Of a stretch of 64,000 nt of DNA, positions 9,841-19,680 are shown piece by piece (positions within the stretch are counted from its first letter, which is position 1; every line of letters begins with the position of its first letter). Source of the DNA: Pseudogymnoascus destructans. Lineage: Eukaryota > Ascomycota > Leotiomycetes > Thelebolales > Thelebolaceae. The position numbers and the translations under genes were made by a program. The DNA lies in contig NW_020167521.1 in the NCBI RefSeq assembly GCF_001641265.1, forward strand, positions 868,001-932,000. Reading direction: 5' to 3'. Below the pieces are notes generated by a model. The model saw only the letters and a list, made by a program, of their open reading frames with translations, did no database searches and was not told the origin of the DNA.

Positions 9841-11325
9841 ATGCCTCAGAAAGCTAATGAAGGCCGAGTTTTACTAGCCATCCAAGCTACCAAATCACCC
9901 CACAAACTGTCCATCCGACGTGCTGCGCAGCTATATGAGGTCCCACATGTAACACTTACCCGTCGCATACACGGAAGCCAACCACGAGCTGGTAGACGCG
10001 ACAAACAACGTCCATTGACCCCAATTGAGGAAGAGGAGCTCATACGATACGTACTTGACCTAGATTCGCGAGGATTTCCACCTCGAATTGAGGATGTACG
10101 AGATATAGCGAATCTCCTCCGTGCGACGCGTCGCGAACCCCCAGTTGGAAAAAACTGGCCCTACCGCTTTGTACACAATGAACCAAAGCTTAAGACGCGT
10201 CTCTCTCGTGCGTACGACCTCCAGCGAGCCCTCTGCGAAGATCCTGATTGTATAAGAAAGTGGTTTGAGCTGGTAAAGAACATGCAGGCGAAGTACAGCA
10301 TCCGGAATGCTGACTTCTACAACTTTGATGAGACGGGCTTTATGATGGGTGTTATCTGTGGGAATATGGTTGTTACGAGCTCAGATCGAAAAGGCCGAGC
10401 AAAGCAGCTTCAGTCTGGTAATCGGGAATGGGCAACAGCGATTGAATGTGTGAGTGCAGACGGCTTTGTAGTGCCTGCATACTTGATTGTACAAGGCAAG
10501 CATCACCTTGCGCCTTGGTACACAGAGTGCGGCCTTCCACCTACTTGGGCCATCAAGACCTCACCAAATGGCTGGACCGACAATGATACAGGTCTAGACT
10601 GGATAAAACACTTTAATCAGCATACACGTGTACGAACACAAGGGGTCTGGCGGATGATTGTCCTAGATGGCCATGAGAGCCACCTATCTGCCCAGTTTGA
10701 TATGTACTGCAAGGAGAACAACATTATTACGCTCTGTCTCCCTGCGCACTCCTCACATCTTACCCAGCCTCTTGATGTTGGGTGTTTTAGTGTACTAAAG
10801 CGAATGTATGGTCGAGAACTTGAGGTCTTCATTAAGGCCTCTATTACCCATATCACTAAGATTGAGTTCTTTATTGCATTCAAGGCTGCCCACGACCATA
10901 CAATGACAACTGAAAATATCCTAGCTGGCTTTCGAGGTACTGGCCTAGTCCCGTACAACCCAGAAGCAGTTCTCTCAAAGCTTGATATCAAGTTACGGAC
11001 GCCAACACCAACTGGATCCCCCCTACTAGAGGCTGACCCTTGGGTCCCTCAAACGCCACAAACCCCAGCTGATGCAATTTTGCAGTCTAAGTTTGTACAG
11101 AATAGAATTGGAATTCATCAAGGAAGCTCCCCAACAACGATTTTTTCAGCTGTAAAGCAGCTGGTGAAGGGTACAGACCGCATTGCGCACCAAATGACCC
11201 TTATACAAGAGGAGGTCCGTACCCTTCGAAAGGCCAACACAGCACTTTCAAAGCGTCGGAAAGCCAAGACGTGTCCAAGATGGAGGGTCACTTACTATAG
11301 AAGATGCTCAAAAACTGATCGCTGA
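9841..11325 (+). CDS. Fot1/pogo-type DDE transposase
   Basis: From the ATG at 9841 (just inside the TIR; an earlier ATG at 9706 lies in the outer element) the frame gives 494 residues. The N-terminus is a psq-like HTH (about residues 12-45) followed by a CENP-B/Tc5 HTH (about 60-125). The DDE_1 domain keeps all three aspartates: NFDETGFMMG, IVLDGHESHL and TQPLDVGCFSVLK. The C-terminal helix is basic. The frame ends early: in the next frame the sequence continues to a zinc-knuckle tail (to 11500), so a 1-2 nt indel near 11270 has replaced the true C-terminus. Catalysis and TIR binding could still work. Confidence 0.85.
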   Translation: MPQKANEGRVLLAIQATKSPHKLSIRRAAQLYEVPHVTLTRRIHGSQPRAGRRDKQRPLTPIEEEELIRYVLDLDSRGFPPRIEDVRDIANLLRATRREPPVGKNWPYRFVHNEPKLKTRLSRAYDLQRALCEDPDCIRKWFELVKNMQAKYSIRNADFYNFDETGFMMGVICGNMVVTSSDRKGRAKQLQSGNREWATAIECVSADGFVVPAYLIVQGKHHLAPWYTECGLPPTWAIKTSPNGWTDNDTGLDWIKHFNQHTRVRTQGVWRMIVLDGHESHLSAQFDMYCKENNIITLCLPAHSSHLTQPLDVGCFSVLKRMYGRELEVFIKASITHITKIEFFIAFKAAHDHTMTTENILAGFRGTGLVPYNPEAVLSKLDIKLRTPTPTGSPLLEADPWVPQTPQTPADAILQSKFVQNRIGIHQGSSPTTIFSAVKQLVKGTDRIAHQMTLIQEEVRTLRKANTALSKRRKAKTCPRWRVTYYRRCSKTDR

Positions 11326-11500
11326 AAAAGAGGTTAAAGGGTTGAAACGACAGAAAAGGTCAAATGAGGAGGGTGCTGTAGAGGCTGGTCCATCGACTTC
11401 GCGGCGCTGTGGGAGGTGCGGCAAGACTGGGCATAATGTACGAACCTGTCAAGAGGTTGAAGAGATATTAGGAGAAGAGAATTCAATTGAGTGTAGTTAA
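11290..11500 (+). pseudogene. Frameshifted C-terminal zinc-knuckle tail of the transposase
   Basis: In the frame shifted from the transposase ORF, a SLTIEDAQKL segment, a basic stretch and CGRCGKTGHNVRTC (CX2CX4HX4C, about 11405-11446) lead to a TAA at 11498. Fot1-family transposases often end in such a knuckle, so this is the original tail cut off by an indel. Confidence 0.65.
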
Positions 11501-11974
11501 TTTTAATGTGTTAGGGTGGAGTAATTGGGTTTGAGGTTGCGATGCTATCGGAAAGTGTTTCATTTGGTGGGATGTTCCGTTTGGTGGTAAACCACGTTAA
11601 TGCTTATAACACTTAATCCTCTTAGACTATTACTCTTTATAGTCTTATTTCTTATAGCCGAATTTGCTAGAGTGTAAGCTCTTCTTATTAAGTAGTTATT
11701 TATAGTTTAATTTTTACCATATAAATATTTTATATAGTAAAATATAAGCTTTAATATCTTTTGTAAAACAAAACTAGTACTACTAGCGTTATTACACATG
11801 TTAGAGTATGATATAAAGAGTAATAGTCTAAGAGGATTAAGCGTCATAAGCATTATTACAAAAGTTATTAACGTTTTAATTTTGGTCATGTGACCTTGGT
11901 TTTGGTGGGGTGCGGGTGGCTCTGGCAAAGCGTCCCGTTACGCCATCCGTCCCGTTACGCCACGAGTTACGTTA

Positions 11975-12198
11975 AATTAATCATGTAAAAAGATGCTAGA
12001 AACACTAGCATCTTTATGTTAAATAAAGGTACATATATAAAACCTAAACATTGAATAGTTAAGCCCTATAATTTTTATTAATGGAGATATTTAGGTTTTT
12101 AGTTTTGCAAGTGTGAAGTACCTTTGCATATGAATTTGTATATAAAGGTACATTACTGCATCTACGCCATTGCTGCATCTACGCCACGACCTACGTTA
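11975..12198. repeat. AT-rich TIR-element remnant
   Basis: Contains a small perfect hairpin (AAAGATGCTAG / CTAGCATCTTT, 11989-12015) and ends with two CTACGCCA-type units and CACGACCTACGTTA at 12198. This is the same terminal sequence as the elements at 1-4073. No coding content. Confidence 0.5.
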
Positions 12199-12363
12199 AG
12201 TATATAAATTATCTAAGTTTAATAACAGTAAGCTCTAGCAAGTTAATTAAAGTAATTATTACAAGTTTGAATTATATATCACGTGATGTGAATTTGCTTG
12301 TGAATTTACCTGTAAAATTGAAATAGCCGGTCTGGCCATGTAGCCGGACCACGATCTACGTTA
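12199..12363. repeat. Non-autonomous TIR element fragment, paralogous to 174-344
   Basis: Nearly identical to 174-344. Ends with GTAGCCGGACCACGATCTACGTTA at 12363. It marks the gene-side edge of the transposon nest; the 3' end of the GID5 gene lies 135 bp further on. Confidence 0.6.
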
Positions 12364-12497
12364 CAGCAGGAAACGTAGCTATATAGATCAATTGATTACT
12401 CCTACTTCTGGTTGTGCCGGCCAGTTCATGAACCAGCTCAGTTCACGGTTGGGCCGGAACATATACAAACTAAGCTGAGGCGCTGCTGTTTATGGGC

Positions 12498-15400
12498 TTA
12501 TCGTGATGAAGCTGGAACAGTCTGCTTCATTTGCCAAAGGGCGGTCTTTGCTCTGTCGCGAACATCTAAATCGCAGTCTCGCTCAAGAACTTCCATTTTC
12601 GCAAGAAACCCCAACTTTGTCAACTCTCGGACCCGTTGAGTGCGAGTCACAGTGTCTTGGTCATCTTCAACCCACGTCAGGTTGATGACAAGCCAGCAAA
12701 GAGCCAGCCGAACCTCCTTGTCTGGATGGCTGGATTGTTCCAATACAAGCTTTAGCAGTTCTGTCTGGGCCACAACCTGCTGTCGGTGCCGAGGAACACT
12801 TGCAGCTACGTTAGCTAGTATGTATTCGACAGACGTGATAATTTCTGGCTGAGGAGGCACAATTCTTGTCTCGCCATTGCCAGTTCCGTTATCTAAACCA
12901 CGTTTGCTGAATGGATTTATAACTTTCGGCCTCAACTTAGATGCCAAAATTTCAAATATTTGGTCCTGGCCAAACGAATGGAAGAGGAAGTCAATCATAT
13001 CGGAGTTCTCAGCCGGTCCAGTACTATTGTAGGCGCCAATGAGGTTTCGAATCAGGTCAAGACCTTGCTCTTGCACTGCGGTATCGTTTTCGCGTGCCTT
13101 TTTTCCCGGGCTAAGCTCTCCTTGTTGAAGAGCTGCAAAACGGGAATTCACAAGTTGACTCGTCGAACCTGAAATTGATCTGGCCCTTTCGGACTCTGGG
13201 AACTTTTGGCTAAAGCCTGGGCTTTTGTTTGCGGAGCTCACACCGGTTGCAGTATCTGCCATTTTTTGCTTATAGTCTTCGTCGTATGAGTAGTTCATAT
13301 GGACATCATTGTCCTGGTCCACAGCTGTCGATCTCGTCGTGGACAACGTATAAGCGGCATCATCCTCTGTATCTTCACAGATGAGTTGTACGAGCCAACC
13401 CTGTCCAAGTTCTTCGACACACGCCATTTTGATATCATTTCCAGCGGACTGCACCAAATGCTTCAACGCCCAAAGCGCATTAAGACGAAGATTTACGTTG
13501 GCCGAGTGCGCGTGCTGGCAAAGGATTTTCAAAACGCCGGCGGCCGAAATTGTCTAGAAGCTTGTCAGCAAAGTCAATGTGAGGCTTTCCCGTATATCAT
13601 ACTTCACGCATCGGACTGAACTCAGTGACAATATTACACACCGTCGCAGTTGCCGCTATCTGAACTTCGATATCCGAATGGCTCAGAAGATTAAAAATCG
13701 GCATGACGACCCCATTATCCACTAGGGTCGTCCTCAATATGCTAACTGAGCGCGACAGATGGCGAACAGCGCCACAAGCCGCGATGAGGACAGAAGTTGG
13801 GTTTATCCCAAACCCAGAGTTAAGGCTAGATGCTTCGCCTGCGCTTGTTTTCGGGGTTGTTTCTACTTTGTGTGACGGTTTCTCACGGTGTGGTTTTAGT
13901 GACTCGACGATAAATGGCATGGTGCCTTGATCCACAATGGATTTTCGGTATTCATCCTTGAAGGGAACAAGAGCCGCAATTGCTCTCAGCACGCTTTCGC
14001 GGACCCTGATCTTGTGAACAAGAAGGGCGGAAAACCCACTGTCTCCAAGTTTTGATGACCTTGACGTATGCACACTATCCTTATCGACCTCAGAAGAAGA
14101 GCCGCCTGATGACCATGTACGGGCTTCATGGTTGGTTGGCACCCGGTCATATGAAGATTTCATCATCCTTGCAAGCTTGGTAATAATTCCAGCGTCATAC
14201 GCTGATTTTTGTAGGTATTCGCTGTCGATAATCAGCTTCGCAATTACTGCAGGCGTGCGTTCCATGAGCAGCCACAGTTTGGCAGTCTGTCGTGCATCGT
14301 TGGTTGTGGAGTGTTCCGCTGTGCGTTCAAGTAAACCAACCAATATCGGGATGACCAACAGTCCGATTGATATCTCTCTGGATTTGGCTGTAACCCCTGC
14401 CCTGTATAGCCCTGCCAGGAGGTATGCTGCCATTAGCCGACCAATGTCAGTGCTAGACCTCATAAGCCATATCAAATATGGTACCAATGGGCTTTCAGGC
14501 TCTTCGGCGTCGCCTACCCCGCTACTACCAGGTGGTAGTTCGGTGCTCGCGGGGTTGCGGTGAGGCCACGCGGCTGTCTTGGAACCGCTGTCTTGCATGA
14601 TGGAATCAGACGGCCCTTGTGTTCCCAAGGGAGGAAATGCAGAACCGATGCCAGAAACACTGTTTGTGTAGCTCGTAGAAACGTTGGGGATCAGATAATC
14701 GACGGCATTCATTTGTAACTGTCTGCCTGATGGGTCAGAGGCATTGAAGGCAGCCCATGCTGCTTTGGTTGATCGGTTTGGAGCAAAATCAGTTATTGGG
14801 AAAAGGGGGAACACAGCAAGTATAGCACTGGAATAAATAAGCTGGCAAGCTAGTAGCTTCGAATCAGCTACAATAATACCGATGCATTCCAGAATGATCG
14901 CAAGGTCGGCACCCTCAGAACCTTCTGCGTAGGGGAACTTGTTTAAGAGGCCCTCTTTCTCTACCGTCGCATCAGCCCCGGGAATAACCAGTCCCTGAAG
15001 GGCTATAATTCCAGCCAGTCTAGTGGCAAGAGCATCTAATACCCCAGCATTAACAAGGATTGACTGATGGCGTTCGTTTTGACAAAGTTTACTTATCAAA
15101 GATGCCGCAAGACATACTTGGCTGCGTGTATGAGGTAATGTCGACGATTGGCTGAAGATTTTGTACATAGAGCCAACATGAGGGGTAGATAAAACAGCAT
15201 CGGCAAGCGAGGTAATGCTGAAGGAACTTGATGCCAGTGATAAGCAAGTTGACTCTGTCAAGTTAGACAGAGCCTGCAGCGCCGTCGCAACCAATTGCGG
15301 CGGGTTTGTAGACGGACAAAGGTTCGACAGTATGGCAGGCAGAGCGGATGCACAGTGCAATGGTTCTATGAATGGTGGTCCACCTGATATGCTTTAGTAG

Positions 15401-15728
15401 TGTAACATAATTTGGTTTGGCTTGAAGGTTGTTTACCATATGCCAAGCTCCCAAGGATGGAAAGAGCCTGTAGTCTCAGAGTCTCCTCTTCGCTCAATGA
15501 TTCGGTATCCCGCGCTGGTTCCTGACCCAACTTGCTGTCCTGTCTGCTTTCTGTGGAAGCCGAGGCTTGCACTATTGAATCCAAAATTCCGAGGCCTACC
15601 CAAGCCTCCTTCCTCTGTTGGTGGCCAATAATATCATTCTTTAAGGTCCTTAAAGCAGTGACATGCTCTGTAGGTGAGCCAGGATGGAGGATCTGTGCCA
15701 GTATCGGCTGGGATGAGGAGGTTTCCAT
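12498..15728 (-). CDS. GID5: Armadillo-repeat subunit of the GID/CTLH ubiquitin ligase (GID5/Vid28/ARMC8 orthologue)
   Basis: Three exons: 15728-15437, 15383-13603 and 13553-12498, with introns of 53 bp (GTAAAC...CAG) and 49 bp (GTATGA...TAG). Joined they give 1042 residues. The protein is alpha-helical with armadillo-type repeats throughout. The stretch LKILCQHAHSANVNLRLNALWALKHL in the third exon is the most conserved part of the ARMC8 family. A serine-rich insert (about residues 770-800) precedes the last repeats. In yeast Gid5 holds the substrate receptor Gid4 in the complex that degrades gluconeogenic enzymes. It is divergent from CHZ1 and its 3' end faces the transposon nest. The splice junctions restore a continuous frame; the family call is confident. 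Confidence 0.88.
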
Positions 15729-16337
15729 CGTTTATTGAGTTGTCTGTGAAAGACTGTCAGGAGATATAGAGGCTTGGTTCATCCCATTAGATCTGTGTTG
15801 ATTTGAAACCAGAATGGATCAGGTCGAATATCGCTCTTGCTCCGATCCAAGCTGCGTTTGCAGTCACAATCGGAAACCTTCGAGCAGTTCTAGGATCATT
15901 TCCAGTTCGAATTCAGCGATGGCGGTGGTGGGCGAACACTGAGGAACGACAGAGGTGCCACTGTAAACTATTGTAGTTTAATCTTCTAAGTATAAATCAT
16001 GTTGAGTAACAATTAGGGTAGAATAAAGTAATCGAAGCAGCCGGAAACGAAAATGCGATAGAAGCGCGTATTCGAGGGTGTTCCTTATCAAAAGATACCG
16101 AGATGAGCTGTGATGCGATCATGGCCTGTCTGGAGCGGTGTCGTATACCTAACCAGGTTCCCCAAATCCGAAAGATCTAGGCTGTGTCACATGATATTGC
16201 CCCACGTAACTCGCCCACGCGTCAAAGCTCGCGACTGAACTCCACATAAACACGGTTCTGGCTGAGACCCAATTGTCTTCGCCGCAACCTCTCCATCGTC
16301 CAGTCAATTACCTCAAGTACCAACGACGACACTCAGG
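15729..16337. promoter_or_regulatory. Shared divergent promoter region of GID5 and CHZ1
   Basis: 609 bp between two start codons pointing away from each other. No coding sequence is seen. A CTCCATCGTCCAG-type pyrimidine-rich leader precedes the CHZ1 ATG. No specific factor site can be assigned with confidence. Confidence 0.5.
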
Positions 16338-16812
16338 ATGTCCGACATCAACAGTTCAACTACTCAAGCCCAGGGTGGCGATAGCCATGGAGCTGAAACC
16401 GACAAGGGAAAGGGCAAGGCTGCCGACCCAACCCAAGATGTGAGCATGGGCGAAGACGATGATGAGGAGGACACCAGTGACGATGAGGTCGATGAGGTCA
16501 GTATTTGGGATTGCGACCCCTATGATGCATCGAAACTAAACTAATATTTACAATAGGCTGCTCCCGTCGGTATGATCTTGAAAACGCTTAAACCGCTGAC
16601 CAACCACTCTGCTAACACATATAGTCGACGAAGCCGATGAGGACAACATGGAGGAGATCGATACCAGCAACATCATCAGTGGTGGCAGACGTACTCGTGG
16701 CCGCCAGATCGACTTCGTCAAGGCAGCCCAGGAGCTTCCCGAGGACGAGGAGGACGAGGAGGATGATGGGGATTTCGAGGCCCCAGCGGATGAAGATAAG
16801 ATGGACGAGTAG
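16338..16812 (+). CDS. CHZ1: Histone H2A.Z-H2B chaperone Chz1
   Basis: Three exons: 16338-16496, 16557-16569 (only 13 nt) and 16625-16812, giving 119 residues. The protein is strongly acidic, with DDDEEDTSDDE in the N-terminal half. The CHZ motif DNMEEIDTSNIISGGRRTRG at about residues 63-82 is the H2A.Z-contacting segment that identifies the family. It carries the variant histone to SWR1 in the nucleus. The 13-nt middle exon is required to keep the frame and is flanked by GTCAGT...TAG and GTATGA...TAG introns. Confidence 0.92.
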
Positions 16813-17387
16813 ATCATGGGCGGATATCTGCTATCAAGAATTAATGCATCTATGAGAAGCGTCTGGCCGGCGATGCAGTGAGCCTATGAACGTTCCTCTT
16901 TCTGTTCCAGAATACTCCCTTTCGTGTCGTCATGTTTGCCTCCATAAGCTCTATTCCCAAGAGCCCATACCATAAATTATGGTGTCAATGAGAGTTCTTC
17001 CAAATACGATTTTATGATTTGCCCTTTATTTGCAGCCGTTCCGTGCTGATCTTGAAATGCATGTGGTTGCAACAACGAGCTTTCCTAAAAGTAGCACGTG
17101 CTAAAGTTCTGATATATCTAAAGTATTGTAAACGTGACACGGTTTCCCAATCGCCAGGCTATTTAACTTTCAACACGACAATTTGTGGTGATGGTTGAAG
17201 ATTGATTCCTCACCACCGGGTTATCGATACCTCTTCATAAAACGACTATCGCCCATGCCCAGGTTTGCTGGGTCAGTGTCAACAATCTAGACGGGGATTA
17301 GCGTTGTGAAGCGAGTTACTGCCTGTCTGTCAGACAGGCAAATCAACACAAGCCTCCTGTCCAAGTTTTATCTTCTCTGCCGTAGTT
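16813..17387. other. Intergenic region between CHZ1 and BET1
   Basis: 575 bp without a supported gene. It contains a CACGTG E-box at 17095-17100 and the tail of CHZ1 plus the promoter of BET1. A CTGTCTGTCAGACAG palindrome lies at about 17322-17336. Confidence 0.4.
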
Positions 17388-18371
17388 ATGGCCTCGAGGT
17401 ATGTGTGTGTGTATACTTCTCCCGAGAGTTTTGCGTCTGGCGAAACAACGCGTCCAGATCACCCGATAAAGGCCATCGAAGTTGCGAGCTGCAAGCTAGC
17501 CAGGCTTAAAACATAGATCATATGCATCCTTATGCTATTTCCAAGATGTCGCCGGTCTAGCTAAGCGCGTCTACTTCAGCTACATCATGATCGATCTTGT
17601 CAATCTGCGCTGTCGCAGCGAGAAGCACGGCGAACCTAGTCGGTTCGCGCCTGAGCCTCTCTGATCACTCCGCGACGTCATTGGTTATTGCAAGTGCCAC
17701 ATGGAAGCCCATTAACTCAAACTTGCAGGTTCGGACCGTCCTCTTTACACCAGAGAGATCCTCGCAGCGCTCTCTTCGAAGGATACGATGGTGGCGGGGC
17801 TGGCCGGGTAAAAAATGAAAACGCTTCACGACGGAACGATGGTGGTTACATCGGCAGTGGAGGAGCAGGGACGCTGGGGGGTGAGAGGCAATCGTATAGG
17901 CCAGCAACACCCAATTCAAGGTACGAATTATATGCGACACAAGCTTCGATTCCACAGCGTGATGTGGCTCTTTGGTGAAGCCTAAAGAATAGGTAATAAC
18001 CTGGGAAACTTTAGGGGACAGTACAGCGATGCTACTCTGAACGAGTTGGAAAGCCAAAACGATGGGCAGGTGGAGGGGATTCTGGGAAAGGTGAAACAGT
18101 TAAAAGATGTATGTATACCTGGAGCTCCAACATCGGAAGGCGACACTAACACTTTGGCTTTCAGATGACGATTGCAATTGGCGACGAGATCCGCGAATCC
18201 TCAGCGCTAGCCGAAAAGATGAACGATTCATTTGACAATACCAGAGTGAGATTAAGGGGGACTATGAATAGAATGCTTCTCATGGCAGAGAAGACGGGTG
18301 TTGGCTGGAGGGTTTGGGTTGGCTTCTTCGCCGCTGTTATGCTCCTCTTTATGTACGTCTGGCTGTTCTAG
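17388..18371 (+). CDS. BET1: ER-Golgi SNARE Bet1
   Basis: Four exons: 17388-17398, 17729-17920, 18015-18108 and 18165-18371, giving 167 residues. The first exon is only 11 nt (ATG GCC TCG AG). Joined to GTTCGG it yields MASRFGPSS, and a 330-bp intron follows (GTATGT...GCAG). Residues 70-145 hold the Qc SNARE helix, and the C-terminus is a single membrane anchor (VGFFAAVMLLFMYVWLF), as in tail-anchored SNAREs. Bet1 acts in fusion of ER-derived vesicles with the Golgi. No in-frame ATG exists nearer to exon 2, which supports the tiny first exon. Exons 2-4 are certain; exon 1 is an inference. Confidence 0.85.
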
Positions 18372-18591
18372 ATTTCGGGATTGGTACATGGCGTTTGAAG
18401 GTGTATAAATACTCTAGTTGTGGGATGAAGTCAAGCACAATTCAAGCTCTGCATGGCATTTCAGCATTTCAGCCAAGAGAGTTGAAAATGCGTGGTGTTC
18501 CGAGACCATCTTCTTAATCAGATATCCCATCATACCACCGTGGGCGATATCAATATCATTCAACCCGCGATTATCACTCTTTAATTGATAC

Positions 18592-19680
18592 TTAATTGAT
18601 ACTCTGACTTGAGTGGTGAGACTCATCGTCTTCAATCTCTCGAAATGAACTGTTCCTCCTGTCACTTCCTAGGGTGCGAGGAGCAAGGTTACTCGACCTT
18701 GGGCTGCTCTGGAATCCACTGCTCTCACGGAGACCTTCATTCGCCCGCCGCCCAAAAGGCAAGCCTCCCTCGCCCTCACTTTCGTCGCTTGAACTTGTTA
18801 GTTCCTCTTCGGTGTCTGTGTGTTCGTAGCCGCCCATAGCTGACTCTGGAACCCCACTATCCAAATCAGCGTCCATGTCCATGTCCATATCAAGGTCCGC
18901 ATTGTCGTCAAGCCCTTGCTCGTGGATGAGATCATCCTCTTGAAGCATTTGAGACCCGTCCTCGTCTTCAGATGCCAACCCGCCCTCACTCCCATACCCG
19001 TGGCTATGGCCTTCGTTACCGCGTACCAGCGCATCTCGATACATTTCATCAGGAATGCGTTGTGCCATGGTGGCTCCAGCAGATTCATCAGCGTCCAAAT
19101 CGTCCTCGCTGCCCGACTCACCCTGGTCTAGCCTGGTGATGTCGGCTTCAGGAATATCGTCGTCAAGATCTCGTGCTTCTTCCATCTCCCCATCGCCCCC
19201 TTCTCCCTGCAGGAGTTCGTCTGCAGCCTCAGCCTCGGCAAGCTCTTGGGCAAGTTGTTCGCGTCGCAACGCTTCTTGGTGCTCCTCCAGTTCGCGCTTC
19301 TCCTCGCGGAGCTGGCGGAGGCTTTTCACAACTCCCGGCGGTTTTATCCATGAGCTACCATAATTTTGTACGTTCTGCTTTCGGCGCTCCATATAGAGCT
19401 CATCAGCACGCAGTCGCGCCAATGGCGTTCTACTGGAAAGTCCTTGTTGTCCCCGCCGTAATGGGTGTGGCCCTAAATTCTGGCCGGAGCCTGCGTTGGG
19501 AGAAAAGTGGTCGGCATTGGTGATGGCCTCGTGCTGACCTGGGAAGTCGTTGGTATGGTGGTTTGAGGAGTACCACAGCGTGTGAGACTATAGATCAAAG
19601 GTGAGCAAGAAGAGATCGCGTAGATACCAAGTAGCAGGGCAACCTACATCTCGTGGAGCGAGACTGGGAAGTGAGCACAT
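18592..19680 (-). CDS. apc15: Anaphase-promoting complex subunit Apc15/Mnd2-like
   Basis: Exon 1 (19680-19648) encodes MCSLPSLAPRD. After a 60-bp intron (GTAGGT...TAG), exon 2 (19587-18592) continues SHTLWYSSNHH, for 342 residues in all. The family signature is the N-terminal SLPSLxPRDxHxLWY stretch and the ARLRADELYMERRKQNVQNY helix (about residues 67-86), followed by WIKPPGVVKSLRQLREEKREL. The remainder is long, acidic and disordered with a DMDMDMD run. Apc15 regulates release of the checkpoint complex from APC/C in vertebrates; yeast Mnd2 restrains APC/C in meiosis. It converges with BET1, with 220 bp between their stops. Confidence 0.88.

Larger units (their letters stand above)
9740..11599 (+). 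mobile_element. Fot1/pogo-like transposon with perfect 85-bp TIRs, nested
   Basis: The 85-bp TIRs (9740-9824 and 11515-11599, from TAACGTGGTTTACCACC to CTCCACC) appear identical on reading. They sit in the TIR of the outer element with the target TA duplicated: the outer copy at 11854 reads GTAATAATGC, and here GTAA-TA...TA-ATGC. Identical long TIRs suggest a young insertion. It encodes one transposase on the plus strand. Confidence 0.9.
9621..11974. mobile_element. Non-autonomous TIR element (about 496 bp) split by a pogo insertion
   Basis: Both ends carry the same sequence in inverted orientation, from TAACGTAACTCGTGGCGTAA inward. Over 9621-9741 against 11974-11854 only one mismatch is seen. 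The homology resumes after the inserted element (ATGCTTAT.ACACTTAATCC), so the TIR is about 160 bp. Removing the inner 9740-11599 insertion with one TA restores a continuous element. There is no coding capacity. TA at both outer ends is the probable target duplication. Confidence 0.85.
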
